From positions 514,951-578,950 of the forward strand of contig QANU01111459.1 of the NCBI GenBank assembly GCA_003254905.1: a stretch of 64,000 nucleotides of DNA. The letters are read 5' to 3'. Below, piece by piece: positions 39,396 through 51,128 of this stretch. The first letter of the stretch is position 1, and each line of letters starts with the position of its first letter. A model generated the notes under the pieces. The model was not told where the DNA came from. It searched no databases and saw only the letters and a list, made by a program, of their open reading frames with translations. Source of the stretch: Nissolia schottii (lineage: Eukaryota > Streptophyta > Magnoliopsida > Fabales > Fabaceae). Both the position numbers and the translations under genes were made by a program.

Positions 39396-40566
39396 TGATG
39401 GCTGGGTTTTGATGAAGACAAGAGACATCAACAAAAAGAAAGGAAAAAGATGAAGACATATCTGAAAAACTAAAGAGCTCAACAGGACAAGTCAAATCCG
39501 CTAAAGATTCAAGCTTATATTCAAGTGTTTTACCTTAGAGTCTAATAGTTAGCATTTTTATGGTATAATGATTTAAGGCTCATAGGTTATTGCACTAACC
39601 CAAGTGAAATGCTTTTCATAGTTAAAATCAATTAGAAACACTTAACTAGGGTTAAAACATCTTTAATATCACTTTCAGCCTTGCTGTAATTGATTACAGA
39701 GAGTTGCGTAATTGATTACACTGTTCAAAAATTTGAACGTTGACAACGGCTAATTAGTGTAATCGATTACAGCAGTTCAGTAATGAATTACTAGCACGAA
39801 TAGATGTGATTTTTCATGAATCAATGTGTTGTTTGGCATTTGAAAGCCATGGCAATGGTTCATGAAGAGTCACCTATGTCTATATAAGTCTAGAATTCGT
39901 GCAAACATAATACACAATTTCAGAACACATTATTACTTTCATTTTCACAAAGTTCTGACAAAATTTCAATAGGAAATTTCAAAGTTGTTTCAATCCAAAA
40001 CTTTTTTTTAAAAAAAAAAAACCCTTTGAGCCTTAGTTGTCATATCATAAGTGTTTTCTATCCAGGAACATCCAACCCTAAGTTTAGGATTGACAAAGCC
40101 ATTATATTACTTCTTCAATAATTGTGAATTAGTTTTAACACCATAGTGTTCGGTGTGGTTCTGTTATTCACCGTAGTGTTCGGTGAAGGCACTGTGTAAC
40201 AAGGGGGACAAGTTTGTTCTCTTATAGTTGTCGATGTAAGTGCCTTGGGTGTGAGGTTGTACACAACACAAGATTACATAGTGAAAAATCCCTGAATCAG
40301 AACAGGGGACTGGACGTAGCCATCGGTGGTTTGAAGGTGAACCAGGATAAAACTCTTGGTGTGATTTTCTCTATCATTACACTCTTTACTTTCGGCAATT
40401 TATATTTTCGCTACACTACAATTTTTAGTGTTTTAATTATTGTTGTTTACTGGTTGAATTTCATGTGTTAAGGTTTAAATTCTATTTGTTACATTAGTTA
40501 TTCAAACAACAAAAGAATTGAGAGAAACCTAATTCACCCCGTCTTAGGTTGCTATCCGTAGTTACA
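39396..40566 (+). mobile_element. Ty1/copia (SIRE-like) LTR remnant
   Basis: The stretch carries hallmarks of soybean SIRE-type LTRs as I know them: repeated AATTGATTACA / TGTAATCGATTACAG near 39690-39770, a TATA box (CTATATAAGTC) at 39879-39890, a block GGGGACTGGACGTAGCC followed by GGTGAACCAGGATAAA, and a terminal AATTCACCCCGTCTTAGGTT. No gag/pol or second LTR flanks it, so it is a solo LTR or fragment. End points are approximate. Confidence 0.65.
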
Positions 40567-41618
40567 AATCTCCTTCAAACTCATTTATAATTTCATTTAA
40601 ACTCTGCCCCCATATCTCAGTAAAACAGAGGAATAAAAAATAAATTAATTTTCTATTTTAGGACTCAAATTTTTGTACATGTTTTCATAATCAAACAAAA
40701 ATTTATGTTCCCGTATCCATGTATTTATATCGTGTATCAACAACTAGACTTAATAATTTATTAAAGAGAATAAAAATGGTGGCTCAATTGGCAAGATCCA
40801 GCTATATTCATACAAGCAATCATGTTATTCGTATCATTACGAAATATTCATTAAATTATGAGCTAACAGTACAAGCAACATCTCTGTTGATGATCGTGTG
40901 TCAAGGGATAAGTTTACAGCTAAATTATTTTAAACGTCGTTTCGATTATGTATAACTAATCTATTTTTAAAATTACTTCTTTTACGGAGTACAACTTTGA
41001 GACACTGACCCTATTTCGTTTTTCTTTTTCTTTCAAAACCTCCGATGACTCTCACCACCTTTGGCTTTGATCTTGTAAGGTGTTAATCCTCATATTTTGC
41101 TCAAATAATTTTGCATAGCCTTTTTCTACAAGACTATTATTGCTTTAGATTTCGTATATCTCGAGTTGTTCAGATTATGCGCTTGGAAAAACAAATTCAA
41201 GTTAGGAGTAAGCAGGAATGATGACAAGAAAAATAAGTCAGAGAAAAAAAAATTGTGCAGATCTGGGCTGAGATGAAAATCAGAGTAACGATTCATTTTT
41301 TCTATCTTTTTTTCCTTATTCAACAATGATAACCTTATATGCACATAATCGTTGAATCTTGCTCTCAAATTGAAATTATACTCTTCATCTGGTCCAGCAT
41401 GGTAGTCCTACTTAATGTTTCACACCTCTTTCATCACAATTATTCGCAAATATCTTGGCATAACTTGACGAAAAGGTAACTTAAGGCAGAGCTTTATAGA
41501 CGGTTGATCATACATTTCTTTTCCCATGGTTGTCGTAATTTCCACTATATGGTTTTCCTTCTTCCAGGCAACCAACCCTAATGACTAGCAGGATGTCAGA
41601 ACTTCATGGAATTTGTTA
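40567..41618. other. Spacer at the 3' side of the VPS55 gene
   Basis: No gene recognised. The last few hundred bases next to 41618 probably include the VPS55 3' UTR. Confidence 0.5.
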
Positions 41619-44527
41619 TCACCAATCGTCATCAAGGCTCGCTTGGTGGAAACACATAACAGTACATATAAATATGAAGAACGATACAAGCTCGATGAGC
41701 ATTGCTCCTGTCTCAATCATATGAGCATGCTTAAGGATTATGGGAATGGCTATGCTCCCAATTGCTGATGCTCCAGTCAAAAATTTTGCAGCATCTATCC
41801 AACTGCAATGTAAAATATCAGATGTTATGCTATTGCATACTTGTATATAATCCTGAACACAAATTTCGTTTAAAATTTTGTTGCAGTACTTGTATTGAAT
41901 TGGAAAAGTCATCATATAAATAAGTGCAACACCCATTGATAAAGGCAGTGAAAAAACATACATCAGAATAGCAGGTAAATAAAAGGATAATACCATGGAA
42001 AATATTTTATACAAAATCAGAGAACTTATATGAGCTATTAAGGGAAACAGAGATACTTACCCCCCACCATCGCGGCTCATCAGAAAATGAGTCGATCCAC
42101 CTCCGAAGAATAAGCAAGGCATAGGTACCAGCACATACATGAGAGCTGCAGGTGCAATGTTCTCACCATTAATTTTTTCCAACTAATAAACAAGATTTCC
42201 AGCTTATGAGTCTGACTCACCTGATAACATGGGCCACCAATTGTTGTATATTGCACATGCCTGTCACAACAAATGAAAAGCCTATGGGTCAGTTTGGGTC
42301 TTAATATATGGGTTAACTAATCCCATCTTAAAAAATCCCATCCCATCCACTCCAAATGGGTTTTGAGCAGAGAACTCCAAGTTTGAATACTTCAGTGCTC
42401 AAGAACTAATTTCAATAGTTTTGTTTGGATGAATCGAAATTATATGCAAATTTGGCTGCTGAAATAACATGTTCTCCTCTTCCAGAAAAATTTATCACTA
42501 CAGAACCAAGAAGTAAAGCACGGAGAAATAAACCAGCAGCAGTTATTTTTTTAATAAAAAAACACCAATATCAGTCATGGCTCAGAAGATTCAAGAAAAG
42601 AGGGCTAGTTCTTGTAAAATTGGTCTGGTTAAATTTTTATCATCTCCATTTTCTCTTCATTGGTTGATCCTTTATTCATGAAGCAATATTACATTTTAAA
42701 AATAACAACACTTCTCATTCTATATCTTGACTCATCAAACATCCAAACAATTACTAGATTCTTCCCTCTACTTCCCACTCCTTTCCTCCCCAACCAGTCA
42801 CCCACCTATTCATTATGAACCATTCCTGTTGTTTATCTAAAGATCCCAAACATGTCATAAACTTCAGAGTCAAGAGGTTTGTCGACATCTTTAAGCATAT
42901 AACAAAACTTGACTCTGAAAGAAACCATGGTTCAAAAAGTTAATGTATTACAACTAAGAAATTATTATTGGCAGGTTTGACAGCTATCCTTCAGCAGGGT
43001 TGAACAAATTGCTTTTTCAGGAAGATGGTATGCTTTTACTATTTCACTTGACAACTGCTATACACTAATGCTATATATTCACCCAATATTTCAACAAACA
43101 TTACTGCTTGTGTGGTGCCATACATCGTACAGGACTTTGCTTAACTCTTAAAGTAGTTTAAGATAGCAACATGTCCTGATGCTGATTTATTTTACAACCT
43201 AAAAGCAAAAGGAATACTTCAAAGTATAGTTGTCCACTTCAAACCTAACATTGACGGAACATAAGTGTGAAAAGAAAATTGTTTGGGAAACCTAACTTAA
43301 TAACCTACGTATCAACCTACACACTTTAATGAATGACATTTAGCATTTTAAGGGACAAAATAGGAAGTAAAATACCAAATGTCATTCATCAAAATGAGTA
43401 GGTTGATTTGTTAGGTTTCCCAAGCATTGCTCTTGTGAAAATGAACAAATACCAGCAGATAGACACTACTCAGTTCATTTCAAGCATTTAGGACAAGCAC
43501 AATTAGTCTCAAGAAGGAAAGCATACCAGAATCTGTAGCAAAATGCTAGCCGAAAACATAAAAGCCAGCCCAGCAAGGCTGCATACCACAGAAGAAGAAA
43601 AAGGTTGATTAGATTTATTTTGGAAGATGATCATCGTACAAAGATGAAAGGTCAGAGTTTAGTTTTCAACTTACACTGCAAATACAAGAACAGTCCGAGA
43701 ACACCAATTTGTAACAACAGATACAAGAAAAAATCAGTAACATAGTTAAAAAATATATATTACTGGAAAAAAAAAACAGTAGAAGAAAAGCAATTGTAAA
43801 CTCTCAGTAGAAAACACTACAGCAAGAATTCAGCCACAGCACAGCAGTATAAACTCCAAAAGTACAAATTAATCGACAAAAGACAATTAAACATAATAAG
43901 AGTGGCCTGACACTAAATTTAAGCTATAGTTCAGGAAAAGTTAATACCTATGCATCTACATTGTAAGACAATTTAATTTCTGGATACTCAACTTCTCAAG
44001 CACTTTCAATAGGTAAACTTGTGACAGCAACACACACACCCACACACGCATGCCAGGTGGCCTATTAAGGACTTCTAATCTTACCATCTAAGCTACCCTG
44101 CAACCTGAGCTTTATGTTCTTACCTTCAACTTCTACTCAACATTTCAAATTAGTGTCCATTCATCCGTAGTTTCGCACATGAGTGGCACAAATTTCCCAA
44201 TTTTATTACAGCCTGGAGTAACTAAAGCTAATATCATTTTTAAACAAAAAAAAAATCGCGGAATTCTCTATTCCTGAGGCAATTTCATCTAAACCTAACA
44301 GAAAGCCAATGTACTGCTACAGAAAATCACTACTCAAAACCCTAAATCGCGAATTAGCTTAATCCGCGAGTTGTACAAAACCCAATTGCAGCAATTGAAA
44401 GCGAAATCAGTGAAGGTAACAAAAGTGATTGTGACCTAATTGGAGAAATAAAGAGGATCGCAGAAGAAAGAGAGGGATGAAAGAAGCAAAGAAATTGAGA
44501 GCGCGTACCGTGTACAGTCATCGCCAT
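41619..44527 (-). CDS. VPS55: VPS55/LEPROT family endosomal sorting protein
   Basis: Small four-helix membrane protein of the Vps55/OB-RGRP family, which acts with Vps68 in late endosome to vacuole transport. Coding exons: 44527-44509, a proposed one-base exon 43675, 43578-43527, 42260-42221, 42145-42061 and 41802-41619. They sum to 381 nt, 126 residues plus stop. Family blocks are LLQILACAIYNNWWPMLS, then YVLVPMPCLFFGGGS and WIDAAKFLTGASAIGS with IPIILKHAHMIETGA. All larger exons have good GT-AG borders and matching phases. The start is the weak point: without the one-base exon, the ATG at 44527 is out of frame, and the first in-frame Met is at 43559 (113 residues). The N-terminus MAMTVHVLAGLAFMF is shorter than in canonical family members. 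Confidence 0.88.
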
Positions 44528-44673
44528 GCTTGAGGTGGGAGCTACCTTTCTCTCTTGCTAGCGACGGAAGAAGGAAATTTCTCGAATCAACGGTGAAAAA
44601 GTTGCAGAGGCTGTTCTCCAAATCTTAAACCCAGCTTTTCTTTCTGGCGGGTTTTTTTTTTTTTTTTTTTTTT

Positions 44674-45288
44674 NNNNNNNNNNNNNNNNNNNNNNNNNNN
44701 NNNNNNNNNNNNNNNNNNNNNNNNNNNNNNNNNNNNNNNNNNNNNNNNNNNNNNNNNNNNNNNNNNNNNNNNNNNNNNNNNNNNNNNNNNNNNNNNNNNN
44801 NNNNNNNNNNNNNNNNNNNNNNNNNNNNNNNNNNNNNNNNNNNNNNNNNNNNNNNNNNNNNNNNNNNNNNNNNNNNNNNNNNNNNNNNNNNNNNNNNNNN
44901 NNNNNNNNNNNNNNNNNNNNNNNNNNNNNNNNNNNNNNNNNNNNNNNNNNNNNNNNNNNNNNNNNNNNNNNNNNNNNNNNNNNNNNNNNNNNNNNNNNNN
45001 NNNNNNNNNNNNNNNNNNNNNNNNNNNNNNNNNNNNNNNNNNNNNNNNNNNNNNNNNNNNNNNNNNNNNNNNNNNNNNNNNNNNNNNNNNNNNNNNNNNN
45101 NNNNNNNNNNNNNNNNNNNNNNNNNNNNNNNNNNNNNNNNNNNNNNNNNNNNNNNNNNNNNNNNNNNNNNNNNNNNNNNNNNNNNNNNNNNNNNNNNNNN
45201 NNNNNNNNNNNNNNNNNNNNNNNNNNNNNNNNNNNNNNNNNNNNNNNNNNNNNNNNNNNNNNNNNNNNNNNNNNNNNNNNNNNNNNNN
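44674..45288. other. Assembly gap of 615 N
   Basis: A run of undetermined bases bounded by T homopolymers (44652-44673 and 45289-45304). It lies about 150 bases upstream of the VPS55 start, so part of that promoter may be missing. Confidence 1.
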
Positions 45289-45304
45289 TTTTTTTTTTTT
45301 TTTT

Positions 45305-46086
45305 ACTTTAGAAATTAAAACATTGTTGCAATGAGGTTTAATGCTCAAATCTCTTATCACTGAACCAATCATAATAACTTTAAAACACTTATTATTAGTA
45401 AAGCTCTAAACATAATTTATAAAATTATAATAAGATATTATGACACTGTTTAAACTATTCAACGTTCCTACCTATTAAAACAAGGTTTACTTATCATTGT
45501 TGTAAACTTTTTGTGATTCAAAAATGTGTGTTGATCAACTTTACAATAATTCCTTCTCCCCACGTCAAACATAACAAATTTAGAGAATTTTTTTGACAAG
45601 GGATGAATTAAACTCCCTAAACTATTCACGATTATTTACGAATTTCATTACCACTGCATTTTCCCTTCCTACATTCACACTATGAAGAATTACATCAATC
45701 AATCAACATATATCAACATAGTTACAATGCGCAGACCAATTTGCAAACTACTTAATCTACACGTCACGAGTTATGATTGATTAATATGTTAATCTATTTA
45801 AGTGTCTTTATTTTGTTGAACTAATTAGGAACAACCACAAATTACAAGTCAATTTCAAAAAAGCTCAAATTCCATACAAAACATGCTTAACTTTTCATTG
45901 ATGAAGTGCAAAAGATAATGATGTTACATGTAACTTTACAACGGTCTTTTTGTAATGGATTAAAATTATTTTTTAGATATGATGGACAAAAATTATAGAT
46001 AAAGAAAAAGACATAATGTGGCTGCCCTGCGGACCAGCGACGTAAGCCAATGTTGTTATAGGTCCATTTATTTCACGTAGAAAATA
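45305..46086. other. Spacer, no gene seen
   Basis: Non-coding AT-rich sequence between the gap and the C-terminus of the WD40 relic. Confidence 0.55.
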
Positions 46087-46682
46087 TTACACCTTGAGTA
46101 GCTGCAATTTGTTCAAGAAAGCAAGCGCAATCCAATTCCACTGCAAAGGACACCAACACACGTGATTGATCTCAGCTGTGGATCCATACCACGTCAAGGG
46201 CTCCACGTCACCACCACCAACAAAAACAGTTCCCCGTTTCCACCACATCCCAAATCAGAGCCGTGGAATCATCACTAACGTAGCACAAATGCCGTCGATA
46301 TCAGGAGACCACGATACACCATTAACACTGGTCCCATACTTAACTCCAAGAAAGGCGTGGTTGGTTGCCTAATATCCATAACCACAACCGTGGCCATAAA
46401 CCTCGGATCCCCTTTATCCCATTCCAAACGCAACAAAGGACAATCCTGAACTGGGTTCTCGTAAATTATGGTCGTTCCTCAGATCAAACACCCTAATGGA
46501 ACCATCACCGGATACGAAAGCAGAGACGTTAAACCCGCCCCATAAGATATCGCACACCTCCTTATCGTGTGCCACTAACTGCGCATTCATGACCTCTCTT
46601 TCTATGTCCCAAACGGTGCACGTGGTGTCCACGCTGGAAGTTGCCACGAGGCGGATTAGCCGCTGATTTTGTTACGGAATAG

Positions 46683-47509
46683 TAGGGGTGTTCATAATCT
46701 AGTCTGACCCGCTAGTCCGGTCCGGTCTGAAGCATTTGGGCTGAATGGGATCTAATTTAAACCAGATTTTAAAAAATTCTTAAAAAAAACTCGATTTTAA
46801 TTCATATCGAGTTCGGGTTTAGTCTCAGGTCACCCGACCTGACCCGCATACACTACTATACTATGCATTTCTTATTTTATTTCCTTTCCATCCATTAGCC
46901 CATGTCTAATTTGGTATCTATTGTAGTTAAACCATGTCTATTTTGGTGTATATTGTAGTTAAACCATGTCTACTTCAGTGTGTAGAAATGTATTGTAGTG
47001 CACTTATTATTTTTTCAAAAATGATACATGTACACCCAATTTTATACATTCATACATACACTATTAATAATTCACAAATTTTATTCTCATGAGTGCACAA
47101 TCATTACAAACTTATAGGTAATATTCTCAATTATATTTAATTAAGTGCACAAACATTACAGACATTAAAACACAAACTTTATATATATAAGTATAAGGTG
47201 TATGTATGGTGTATATTTTTTGGTGTACGTGTAGCAGGACTATTTTGTTGTAGTGTTTGAAATTAATGAGTATTTAGTTAGGAAATATAATGTTTAGTTT
47301 GCAATTTTTCAACTTTATTTTTTAATAGATTGAGATAGTTTTGACCCGTATTAGCCCGTTTTTTGCCTGGTTCAAATTCGGGTTTTAATTCGGCCCAAAG
47401 ATGATCAAATCTATTGAGTTTAAAGTCGGATCCGAATCCTCAAAATTGGCTCAGTTTAAATATAAGGTCAGATTTGAGTAAAGACCAACCCGACCCATGA
47501 ACACCCCTA
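46683..47509. mobile_element. Non-autonomous hAT-like element (827 bp) inside the WD40 relic
   Basis: Ends TAGGGGTGTTCAT and, inverted, TAGGGGTGTTCAT are identical. Flanks CGGAATAG (46675-46682) and CCGACTAG (47510-47517) match six of eight, fitting an aged 8-bp hAT target duplication. No transposase. It contains a second, nested MITE at 47022-47237. Confidence 0.82.
47022..47237. repeat. MITE copy 2 (216 bp), nested in the hAT element
   Basis: Same family and same length as 18635-18850, about 85% identical by eye, starting TGATACATGTACACCC and ending GGTGTACGTGTAGCAG. Confidence 0.82.
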
Positions 47510-47578
47510 CCGACTAGGAGGGACTTTAGTTGAATGTGGTCATCGTGGATTTCCCATAGCCGAGGTTGTCACCTGAAG

Positions 47579-47666
47579 AGCTTAGTTACAGATATCAATA
47601 GAGGATCAATTTTAACGGGTTAATGCTCAGTTTATGATTCAGAGATGCATGTACTATCACCTGAAG
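47579..47666. repeat. 88-bp insertion bounded by a 10-bp direct repeat
   Basis: TCACCTGAAG occurs at 47569-47578 and again at 47657-47666, interrupting the WD40 relic between the codons for TSGD and NLRLW. This is the signature of an insertion with a 10-bp target duplication. The inserted piece is too short to classify. Confidence 0.65.
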
Positions 47667-47955
47667 TGGCCACAAGGTCTGGATTGGTGTCATCCTGAGA
47701 GGGGAAGAACATGAGGTTGGTTGGTGCGTAAGGGTGATCGAGTACCAAACGAGGGTCTTTGGTGAAATTGAAGGTGTCACAGTTGAAGTTGACGAGTTCG
47801 TCCTTGTTGGTGTAGTCTTCCAAGTAACTGGCCACGGCGAGGCGTGGGGTTTTACTGTGCCGCACTGACGACGCTTGGTGTGGACGCCTTCTTTCTTCTT
47901 TGGTGGGCTCTGCATGCTCAAGTCCACTTCGATGGAATCCTTTCTGAAATGTCAC

Positions 47956-49509
47956 AAACTAATTTCTGCATGTCCAGGTAAAATAGAGAAATTCTTATTT
48001 ACTAGCGGGTTAACGGAGTTGTGATATATAATTTCCCATTTTAATTTTTACATGAGTTTAAAACAAGATGTTTGTAAATTAAAATCAAATTGGGAACCAA
48101 AGAGGGCAGTTAGAATGTTGTAACTTTTTTACTACTTAGTGTAGATAAATTATTTGAGGAATCAAAATATATACTAGACATGTCTTATAAGTCAATCATA
48201 CTTATTAATGTGATAAACGGGTGATGAAAAATTAGTGGGAGGCATGCACTTCATGCTTGCTAAGGTTTAAAAAAAAAAAAGGATAGTTTTGTTAAAAAAA
48301 TATGTAATAGTTTTCATTTTTTTTTCTATTAAAAAATAGAGGGATTAAATGAATCAAACTAATTGTGACCAAAGACAATTAATTATACTTGCTCAATAAC
48401 TTTATAATAAGATACTATTTTCAACTACTATCTATGATTTTTGGCAAATGTGGAACTGCAACCATTCATGGATATTTGTTGCTTTTGTTCAAATACTTTT
48501 CGTGCTATTTAGCACAGCTCTAAATGAATTAGAGTAAGAAATTTCTTATTCCAAGGGCAGCTAAAAATTTCTCATTTGAAAAACATTTTAATTGGACGTT
48601 GTTTGAAAAACATCGTTAAAGAGAAGCTAGAAAGGACTTACATTGCTGATCAGAACCTCAAAGCCTCCTATATTAGCTTCGTTGCAGACTGCAGAGAGTG
48701 AAGGTTAAGTGGCAAAGCAGATAAATATGAGCGCAAAATGGGAAGGTGAAGGCGTGAACTGTGAAAATTTGTTAACAATAGTTATTAAGACATTTGTTAG
48801 CAAACCCAAATGAAAATTTCTCTTAACTTTCAACTTTTTCTTTACATTTTTGGTCCAAACTAGAATTTTTCAATTTAAATGGACACGCGTCTCAACATTT
48901 TGGCAAATAAACTTAGATTATTGATTGTGAATCTTATTGTTTATTAAAAGACATTTGTTAAAGAGTTTAAAAGTAAAAACGATTTTAGTATTTTCAATGC
49001 ATTAATAATTTAAAAGACTTGTACTTTCAAATTTCAATGAAACATTTCTGCTTTAGATTTCTTAGGACGCTTGTTAATTTTTCCCTAAATTTTACTAAAT
49101 TAGGGCACTTTACACAAATAGTTAATTTGGCGGGTCGGGTCAATGGTTAGGTATTGTAGTATTTACGAAGCTGAAAATTTGGATACTGCAACAGAATTTT
49201 TAGCATGTTATCTGCCATTCCTCCCTATGTATTGAAGATCTAGTACGAACCCCAGAATCCTGAAGCAAGATGTCCTTATATATATGTTTAGGGAAAGAAA
49301 AGACAATTTTATCAACTATGTTTATGTGTCTTTCATCCTTGCTTTTGTTTCATTGTTTACAAAATAGTGATCTCAAATTCTCAGTATAAGAATGCAGTGA
49401 TATTTTCTACTTACCAAGATTGTGATAAGAAGGGGGCATGTATCATTCTTAACAAGATGTATTTAATCTGATTTCTGCAAAATTGTGACTTGTATTGCTT
49501 GACATGCAG
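47956..49509. other. Spacer, no gene seen
   Basis: AT-rich sequence without recognisable exons between the WD40 relic and the SPINDLY-like exons. Confidence 0.5.
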
Positions 49510-50337
49510 GGACTTGGATTGGTTATCTCAATACAACAGGATTGCCTGCAACTGCAATCGAGTATAGAATCACTGATTCACTAGCAGACCCTCCTGAAAC
49601 AAAGAAGAAGTAAATCTCTATAAGAGCTTGCTAACTTTCTTGTCATTTGTTTGTATTGGAGCACTTCTCTATAATTCTTATTGTAGTGCATTTGCTTATG
49701 GTACTTTTACTAAAATACAGGCATGTTGAGGAGTTAATTAGATTGACAGAGTGCTTCCTCTGTTACACCCCTTCCCCTGAGGCCGGTCCTGTTTGTTCAA
49801 CACCTGCTCTTTACAATGGATTCGACACATTTGGCAGTTTTAACAATCTTGCCAAAGTATGGACTGTGTTAAATATGTTATGCAATGTCTCTTGTTAAGC
49901 TCACATTTTGTTATTCATACAAGGTTATCTGTTGATTACTTGGTAGTTCTTTAGCTTATTTAACGTAAGCTGATTAATATAATATGTTAGAGTCAGGTCT
50001 TTTATTTTTTGTGCAATGTTAACAGAATTAAAAAATTAGTTTCAATTTTATTTAGTTTTATTCTTACTTCACGAATCCTGATCAAGGTTTTATCATTTTA
50101 TAGTTGAAAATGGGTGCCAAGAGATCTGATGAAAGAATGCTATGCATTGTGTTTGGTTGTGTGGCTTGTCTTGTACCCCTTGTAAATTACGATGCCTTGT
50201 TTCATGTAGTTTGGATACATTTCCATATGCTGGAACAACCACAACATGTGGATCTTTATACATGGGAGTTCCATGTGTCATACTGGCTGGTTCACTACAT
50301 GCACACAATGTTGGTGTTAATCTTCTTAGCAAAGTTG
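49510..50337 (+). pseudogene. SPINDLY-like gene fragment (three exons)
   Basis: Part of the catalytic region of a SPINDLY-type nucleocytoplasmic protein O-fucosyltransferase (OGT family, GT41), a repressor of gibberellin signalling. Exon A (49510-49609) encodes TWIGYLNTTGLPATAIEYRI and TDSLADPPETKKK. Exon B (49721-49856) encodes HVEELIRLTECFLCYTPSPE and NGFDTFGSFNNLAK. A third piece (about 50200-50337) encodes LDTFPYAGTTTTCGSLYMGV with GSLHAHNVGVNLLSKV. Splice signals at these exons are still good (TGCAG/G, AA/GTAAAT, ATACAG/G, AAA/GTATGG, G/GTAAG). The TPR region, the part between B and the third piece, and the C-terminus are missing or degraded (two stops near 50120). A truncated, recently dead copy. 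Confidence 0.9.
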
Positions 50338-51128
50338 GTAAGAAACTCTTCAGAATCTTTGTTGTCAATTTGCACTTAGTCTCCAGCACTTTTTCGAACG
50401 TATGAATGGTTGGTTCCTGTGTTCGGCCTTGTGATATGTGGAGTACCCTCAATCTTAGCCAAGTAGTGCTATGATGTCACTGAAACTTCCATGCTTTGCT
50501 GCAAGTTCAACAGTCTGAAACTTTTGTTTTGGATCCTCTAAAATGAGCATTTCACTTTAAAATGTAAATGGAAAGGATTTATCTTTAGAGCAATAAAATG
50601 AGAAGTTTGACCCATGGTCGTGTGCTAGATCTGACCAGAAGGCAGAAAAAAAAAATCTAAAAATTGAGACCTGGAAATATCGATGACAAGGATGAATTAG
50701 GTTTCAGTTTCACCCAACTTGTGAAATCTGGTTAAGTGCCGTCCGGTATATGCCATGCTGAAATCTCCATTTTCAATTGTAAAATGACAATGGAAAAGTA
50801 AATGTCTTTTCTTATTTATATTTCTTGTTTTTCAAGATTTGCGAAAAACCACAAAATCGGTAAATAGAAACAAAGAAAAGAAAATAAAAACATAAACCAA
50901 ACAAATTCTAACTGATTCCACTTTCAAGTTTCAATAATATTCGAACATGCTAGAACCACTTTACTACTGATTCTACATTTTGCATTCATTATTAAATACT
51001 ATTGTGGTTCAGCCACTACTACAGCTCGTGCTTAATCATGAAACCAAATAGGCAAGGATATTTTCAGTCACACCTCAATGCCAGGGAACCAATAATTTTT
51101 TCACATCATAAATATCATACAACTCATT
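50338..51128. other. Spacer and cyclophilin 3' flank
   Basis: No further SPINDLY exon was recognised. The end near 51128 likely holds the cyclophilin 3' UTR. Confidence 0.5.

Larger units (their letters stand above)
46087..47955 (-). pseudogene. TTG1/LWD-type WD40 gene relic, split by insertions
   Basis: Remains of an intronless WD40-repeat gene of the TTG1/AN11/LWD group, whose members scaffold MYB-bHLH complexes or act in the clock. On the minus strand the N-terminal part reads RLAVASYLEDYTN, then DPRLVLDHPYAPTNLMFFPS and PDLVATSGD. After an 88-bp insertion the frame resumes NLRLWEIHDDHIQLKSLL. After an 827-bp hAT insertion it resumes [19 protein letters not shown] with [15 protein letters not shown] and [14 protein letters not shown]. 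Then come [20 protein letters not shown], a shifted DDSTALIWDV, and the C-terminus AEINHVCWCP..WIALAFLNKLQLLKV with a stop at 46089-46087. Frameshifts and a deletion occur besides the insertions. TTG1 versus LWD cannot be settled by eye. Confidence 0.88.

Noticed and set aside
42425-42667. 80-codon open frame on the plus strand
   Set aside because: It lies in an intron of the VPS55 gene, on the opposite strand, with no family resemblance.
44436-44621. Open frame upstream of VPS55 that joins exon 43578 in phase
   Set aside because: It has no ATG in that frame before the donor (it opens with TTG), so it cannot simply supply the N-terminus. It is mentioned only because its phase fits.
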